DNA of 64,000 nt, taken from Delphinapterus leucas (Eukaryota > Chordata > Mammalia > Artiodactyla > Monodontidae). Made by a program: the position numbers and the translations under genes. Numbering within the stretch: position 1 is the stretch's first letter; every line of letters begins with the position of its first letter. The DNA lies in NCBI RefSeq assembly GCF_002288925.2, contig NW_022098001.1, positions 15,583,044-15,647,043 on the forward strand, given 5' to 3'. The notes beneath the pieces were generated by a model that was not told the DNA's origin, did no database searches, and worked only from the letters and a program-made list of their open reading frames with translations. Shown here piece by piece: positions 59,560 through 64,000 of the stretch.

Positions 59560-60447
59560 CTAGAGAAGTTCCTTTATCATTTGTTGTAAAGCTGGTTTGG
59601 TGGTGCTGAATTCTCTTAGATTTTACTTGTCTGTAAAGTTTTTAATTTCTCCATCAAATCTGAATGATATACTTGCTGTGTAGAGTAATCTTGGTTGTAG
59701 GTTTTTCTCCTTCTTCACTTTAAATATGTCCTGCCACTCCCTTCTGGCTTGCAGAGTTTCTGCTGAAAGATCAACTGTTAACCTTTTGGTGATTCCCTTG
59801 TACGTTATTTGTTGTTTTCCCCTTGCTGCTTTTAATATTTTTTTCTTTGTATTTAATTTTTTTTTAGTTTGATTAATATGTGTCTTGGTGTGCTTTTCCT
59901 AGGGTTTATCCTCTACGGGACCGTCTGAGCTTCCTGGACTTGGTTGACTATTTCCTTTCCCATGTTAGGGATGTTTTCAACTATAATCTCTTCAAATATG
60001 TTCTCAGTCCCTTTCTTTTCCTCTTCTTCTGGGACCCCTATAATTTGAATGTTGGTGCATTTAATATTGTCCCAGAGGTCTCTGAGACTATCCTTAATTC
60101 TTTTCATTCTTTTTTCTTTATTCTGCTCTGCAGTAGTTATTTACACTATCCTTCTTCCAGCTCACTTATCCATTCTTCTGCCTCAGTTTTCCTGCTATTG
60201 ATCCCTTCTAGAGAATATTTAATTTCATTTACTATGTTGTTTATCACTGTTTGTTCTTTAGTTCTTCTAGGTCCTTTTTAAACATTTCTTGTATTTTCTG
60301 CATTCCATTTCCAAGATTTTGGATCATCTTTACTATCGTTATTCTGAATTCTTCTTCAGGTAGACTGCCTATTTCCTCTTCATTTGTTAGCTCTGGTGTG
60401 TTTTTGCCTTGCTCCTTCATCTGATGTGTGTTTCTCTGTCTTCTCAT
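59560..60447 (-). pseudogene. L1 ORF1 pseudogene of layer D
   Basis: L1 ORF1 encodes an RNA-binding protein with a coiled coil, an RRM-like domain and a C-terminal domain, which coats the L1 RNA. Here the first ATG at 60,447 opens a frame of 67 codons ('MKEQGKNTPELTNEEEIGSLPEEEF', then Glu/Lys/Leu-rich sequence up to 'LEELKNKQ') that ends at a stop. The central part is readable at 59,913-60,107 ('SLRDLWDNIKCTNIQIIGVP', 'EEEEKKGTENIFEEI'), the conserved entry into the RRM. The end '...LQQMIKELL' with its stop is at about 59,560. About 295 codons as expected, but broken by stops and frameshifts. Confidence 0.88.
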
Positions 60448-62490
60448 TTTGCTTAACTTACTGTGTTTGTGGTCTCCTTTTCCCAGGCTTCAGGTACATA
60501 GTTCCCATTGTTTTTGGTGTCTGTCCCCAGTGGCTAAGGTTGGTTCAGTGGGTTGTGTAGGCTTCCTGGTGGAGGGGACTAGTGTCTGTGTTCTGGTGGA
60601 TGAGGCTGGATATTGTCTTTCTGGTGGGCAGGTCCACGTCTGGTGGTGTGTTTTGGGGTGTCTGTGGCCTTATTATGATTTTAGGCAGCCTCTCTGCTAA
60701 TGGATGAGGTTGTATTCCTGTGTTGCTCATTGTTTGGAATAGGGTGTCCTGCACTGTAGCTTGCTGTTCGTTGAGTGGAATTGGGTCTTGGCATTGAGAT
60801 GGAGATCTCTGGGAGATTTTCACCATTTGATATTACATGGAGCTGGGAGGTCTCTTGTAGACCAGTGTCCTTAACTTTGCTCTCCCACCTCAGAGGCACA
60901 GCCCTGACGCCTGGCTGGATCACCAAGTACTTGTCATCTACACAGCTCAGAATAAAAGGGGAAAAAAAAGGAAAGAACAAAAGAAGAAGATAAAATAAAA
61001 TAAAGTAAAGTAAAATAAAATAATTAAAATAAAAAATAATTGTTAAAAAAATTTTTTAAGTAATAAAAAAAAAAAGAAAGAAGAGAGCAACCAAACCAAA
61101 ATGCAAATCCACCAATGATAACAAGTGCTAAAAACTATACTAAAAAAAAAAAAACAACAACAATGGTCAGACAGAACCCTAGGACAAATGGTAAAAGCAG
61201 AGCTATACAGACAAAATCACAAATAGAAGCATACACATACACACTCACCAAGAGAAAAAGGGGAAAAAAAATATATCGTTGTTCCCAGTGGCCACCTCCT
61301 CAATCTGGGATGATTCGTTGTCTATTCAGGTATTCCACAGATGCAGGGTACATCAAATTGATTGTGGAGATATAACCCACTGTTCCTGAGGCTGCTGGGA
61401 GAAATTTCCCTTTCTCTCCTTTTTTCACACAGCTCCTGGGGTGCAGCTTTGGATTTGGACCTGCCTCTGTGTGTAGTTAGCCTGAGGGCATCTCTTCTTC
61501 GCGCAGACAGGACGGGGTTAAAGGAGCAGCTGATTCAGGGGCTTTGGCTCAGGTGGGGGGGAGGGAGGGGTACGGAATGTGGGGCGAGCCTGTGGTGGAA
61601 AAGGCCAGCGTGATGTTGCACCAGCCTGAGGCACGCTGTGTGTTCTCCCGGGGAATGTGTCCCTGGATCCTGGGACCCTGGCAGTGGCGGGCTGCACAGG
61701 CTCCTGGGAGGGGTGGTGTGGATAGTGAACCTGTGCTCGCACCCAGGCTTCTTGGTGGCTGCAGCAGCACCCTTAGCGTCTCATGCCCATCTCTGGGGTC
61801 CACGCTGATAGCCGCGGCTCACACCTGTCTCTGGAGCTCCTGTAAGCAGTGCTCTTAATCCCCTCTCCTCACGCACCAGGAAACAAAGAGGGAAGAAAAA
61901 ATCTCTTGTCTCTTCAGCAACTCCAGACATTTTCCCGGACTCCCTCCTGGCTAGCTGTGGCGCACTAGCCCCCTTCAGGCTGTGTTCACGCAGTCAACCC
62001 CAGTCCTCTCCCTGGGATCTGACCTCCGAAGCCTGAGCCTCAGCTCCCAGCCCCTGCTCTCCCCGGCAGGTGAGCAGACAAGCCTCTCGGGCTGGTGAGT
62101 GCTGGTCAGCACCAATCCTCTGTGCAGGAATCTCTCTGCTTTGCCCTCCGCACCCCTGTTGCTACACTCTTCTCCATCACTCCGAAGCTTCCCCCACTCC
62201 GCCACGCGCAGTCTCCTCCCGCGAAGGGGCTTCTAGTGTGTGGAAAATTTCCTCATTCACAGCTCCCTCCCACTGGTGCATGTCCCATCCCTATTCTTTT
62301 GTCTCTGTTTTTTCTTTTGCCCTACCCAGGTACGTGGGGAGTTTCTTGCCTTTTGGGAGGTCTGAGGTCTTCTGCCAGCATTCAGTAGGTGTTCTGTAGG
62401 AATTGTTCCACATGTATATGTATTTCTGATGTATTTGTGGGGAGGAAGGTGATCTCCATATCTTACTCTTCTGCCATCTTGAAGCTCCTC
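60448..62490 (-). promoter_or_regulatory. L1 5' UTR (internal promoter region) of layer D
   Basis: About 2.04 kb between the ORF1 start and the 5' end of the L1. From ORF1 outward it holds a GT-rich segment (60,480-60,930), an A-rich low-complexity stretch (about 60,955-61,160) and a GC- and CpG-richer part (about 61,430-62,300). L1 5' UTRs act as internal RNA polymerase II promoters. The first bases, read on the minus strand, include 'caagatggc' (complement of 62,473-62,481), a YY1-type site at positions +10 to +18, as in human L1. The many open frames of 70-110 codons over it on both strands are not genes. Confidence 0.85.
62473..62481 (-). promoter_or_regulatory. YY1-like site at the L1 5' end
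   Basis: The minus strand reads 'caagatggc' ten bases into the element. In human L1, YY1 binds the same core near the 5' end and sets the transcription start. Its presence supports the claim that the 5' end is complete. Whether it binds YY1 here is inferred. Confidence 0.65.
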
Positions 62491-62867
62491 TACCTTTTGT
62501 ACTGAGGTGCTCCTGTGTTGGGTGCATAAACATTTACAATTGTTATATCTTCTTCTTGGATTGATCCCTTGATCATTATACAGTGTCCCTCCTTATCTCT
62601 TGTAACAGTCTTTATTTTAAAGTCTATTTTATCTGATATGAGTATTGCTACTCCAGCTTTCTTTTGATTTCCATTTGCATGGAATATCTTTTTCCATACC
62701 TTCACTTTCAGTCTGTATGTGTCCCTAGGTCTGAAGTGAGTCTCTTGTAGACACCATATATACAGGTTTTATTTCTGTATCCATTCAGCCAGTCTATGTC
62801 TTTTGGTTGGAGCATTTAATCCATTTACATTTGAGGTTATTATCAATATGTATGTTCCTATTACCAT
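62491..62867 (-). pseudogene. L1 ORF2 N-terminal part of layer C
   Basis: Start of the endonuclease domain of layer C. Readable in the frame 62,490-62,705 ('NGNQKKAGVAILISDKIDFK', 'EGHCIMIKGSIQEEDITIVN', 'VYAPNTGAPQ'). The exon-like block ends abruptly at 62,491, where layer D was inserted; the remaining ORF2 lies at 51,760-55,215. Confidence 0.85.
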
Positions 62868-62924
62868 TTTCTCAATTGTTTTGTTTTTGTGGGTCTTTTT
62901 CTTTTCTTGTGTTTCCTGCCTACA

Positions 62925-63801
62925 GAAGTATCTTTAGTATTTGCTGTAAATCTGGTTTGGTGGTGCTGAATTCTGTTAGCTTTTGCTTGTCTGAAAAGCT
63001 TTTGATTTCTCCGTTGAATCTGAATGAGGTCCTTGCTGGGTAGAGTAATCTTGGTTGTAGGTTTTTCTCTTTCATCATTTTAAGTGTGTCCTGCCACTTC
63101 CTTCTGGCCTGCAGAGTTTCTGCTGAAAAATCAGCTGATAACCCTATGGGGATTCCTTTGTATATTATTTTTTGTTTTTCTCTTGCTGCTTTTAATATTT
63201 TTTCTTTGAATTTAATTTTTGTTAGTTTGATTAATATGTGTGTGTCTTGGTGTAATTTTCCTAGGGTTTATCCTGTACAGGACCCTCTATGCTTCCTGGA
63301 CTTGGGTGACTATTTCCTTTCCCATGTTAGGGAAGTTTTCAACCATAATCTCATCAAATATTTTCTCAGACCGTTTCTTTTTCTCTTCTCCTTCTGGGAC
63401 CCCTGTAATTTGAATGTTGGTGCATTTAGTGTTGTCCCAGAGGTCTCTGAGATTGTCTTCAATTCTTTTCATTCTTTTTTTCTTTATTCTGCTGCTTGGC
63501 AGTTATTTCCACCATTTTGTCTTCCAGCTCACTTATTCATTCTTCTGCCTCAGTTATTGTGTTATTGATTACTTCCAGTGTATTTTTCATTTCAGTTATT
63601 GTGTTGTTCATCTGTTTGTTTGTTCTTTAGTCCTTCTAGATCTTTGCTAAACATTTCTTGTGTTTTCTCAATCCACATCTCCATTCTATTTCTGAGATTC
63701 TTGATCATCTTTACTATCATTACTCTGGATTCTATTTCAGGTAGATTGCCAATTTCCTCTTTATTTATTTGATCTTGTACATTTTTACCTTGCTTCTTCA
63801 T
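62925..63801 (-). pseudogene. L1 ORF1 pseudogene of layer C
   Basis: N-terminal coiled-coil part at 63,592-63,801 ('MKKQGKNVQDQINKEEIGN', 'MIKNLRNRMEMWIEKTQEMF'), ending at a stop. RRM entry at 63,287-63,472 ('MKRIEDNLRDLWDNTKCTN', 'IQITGVPEGEEKKKRSEKIF'). Frames are broken. Compared with layer D, the coiled-coil part carries a few extra residues ('EMWIEKT'). Confidence 0.82.
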
Positions 63802-64000
63802 CTGTGATGTATTTTTTGCTGTCTCTTTTTTTTTTTTTTTTTTTATCAGTGGGGCTGTGTTCCTGTCTTACTGGTTGTTTGGCCTGAGGCTTACAAGACT
63901 GGAGTTTGTAAGCTGTTGGGTAGAGCTGGGTCTTGGTGCTGAGATGAGGAACTCCATGAGACCTCACTCTGATGAATATTCCCTGGGTTCTGAATTTCTC

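Larger units (their letters stand above)
55216..62490 (-). mobile_element. Full-length L1 (about 7.3 kb), nested (layer D)
   Basis: Complete by structure: A-tail at the left edge, 3' UTR (about 55,282-55,740), ORF2 (about 55,740-59,501), ORF1 (about 59,560-60,447) and a 5' UTR of about 2 kb ending in 'gaggagcttcaagatggcag' read on the minus strand (62,490 downwards). The layer C ORF2 runs up to 55,215 and resumes at 62,491. The flanking words 'tatcttatgta' (55,205-55,215) and 'taccttttgta' (62,491-62,501) look like a diverged duplication. Both ORFs are broken, so it is incapable of autonomous movement. Confidence 0.93.
62491..64000 (-). mobile_element. Long L1, 5' part (layer C): ORF2 start, ORF1, part of 5' UTR
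   Basis: Resumes the layer C L1 broken at 55,215 with 'actgaggtgctcctgtgttg', the next words of ORF2. The ORF2 start is near 62,867 ('gaaaatggtaataggaacat' on the minus strand). ORF1 follows between about 62,925 and 63,801, and the 5' UTR runs off the window's right edge. A run of 19 T at 63,826-63,844 lies between the ORF1 start and 5' UTR sequence where layer D has about 240 bp more. Confidence 0.9.

Noticed and set aside
61362..62399. Several 70-110-codon frames in a GC-rich block, possible CpG-island gene
   Set aside because: The block is the 5' UTR of the full-length L1 on the minus strand; the frames overlap on both strands and match no L1 protein.
1..64000. CRISPR arrays, operons, phage or plasmid features
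   Set aside because: The window is mammalian nuclear DNA; no regularly spaced direct repeats with unique spacers and no dense coding were seen.
1..64000. Retroviral gag, pol or env genes next to the LTRs
   Set aside because: The LTRs found are MaLR-type or solitary remnants; no retroviral coding motifs were recognised in any frame near them.

Overview
This is AT-rich, repeat-dense, non-coding nuclear DNA from a placental mammal. It is most probably from a whale or dolphin. The strongest clue is five tRNA-derived SINEs of the CHR type (about 5.0, 11.8, 38.1, 39.4 and 39.9 kb), a family of cetaceans, hippos and ruminants. No BovB or Bov-tA element, which ruminant DNA should carry at this length, was recognised. 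Alu, B1/B2 and PRE-1 were also not seen. I found no intact protein-coding gene, no functional RNA gene, no CRISPR array and no bacterial feature. Family names come from recognising sequence by eye, not from a database search.

Layout. 1-15 kb: unique sequence with old repeats (L2, MIR, MLT1-type LTR, an LTR that may be MER21-like, an L1 scrap) and two CHR SINEs. 15.2-17.6 kb: a complete but dead Tigger1-like DNA transposon flanked by TA. 17.6-27.5 kb: L2, MIR, MLT1 and an L1 tail with a 12-bp target-site duplication, plus a mostly repeat-free stretch at 24.4-27.5 kb that may hold non-coding regulatory sequence. 27.5-35.7 kb: reverse-strand L1 remnants, one carrying an MLT1 LTR and another carrying a processed pseudogene of BASP1 (about 33.46-35.15 kb) with matching 13-bp flanks. 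36.4-48.1 kb: mostly unique sequence with three CHR SINEs, an MLT1 LTR and L2 pieces.

48.1-64 kb is almost wholly L1. A forward-strand ORF2/3' UTR fragment, itself carrying a nested L1 tail, meets a pile of reverse-strand L1s tail to tail. The newest layer is an apparently full-length L1 of about 7.3 kb (55,216-62,490) with its 5' end, a YY1-like site, a 5' UTR of about 2 kb, broken ORF1 and broken ORF2. It lies inside another L1 (51,413-55,215, resuming at 62,491 and running off the window), which seems to sit in turn in two older L1 tails.

No set of genes works together here. The window's content is a history of insertions, and the main conclusions are their order, their boundaries and the damage to each copy. 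No new biological system was found; the nested L1 pile and the BASP1 retrocopy are the most informative structures.
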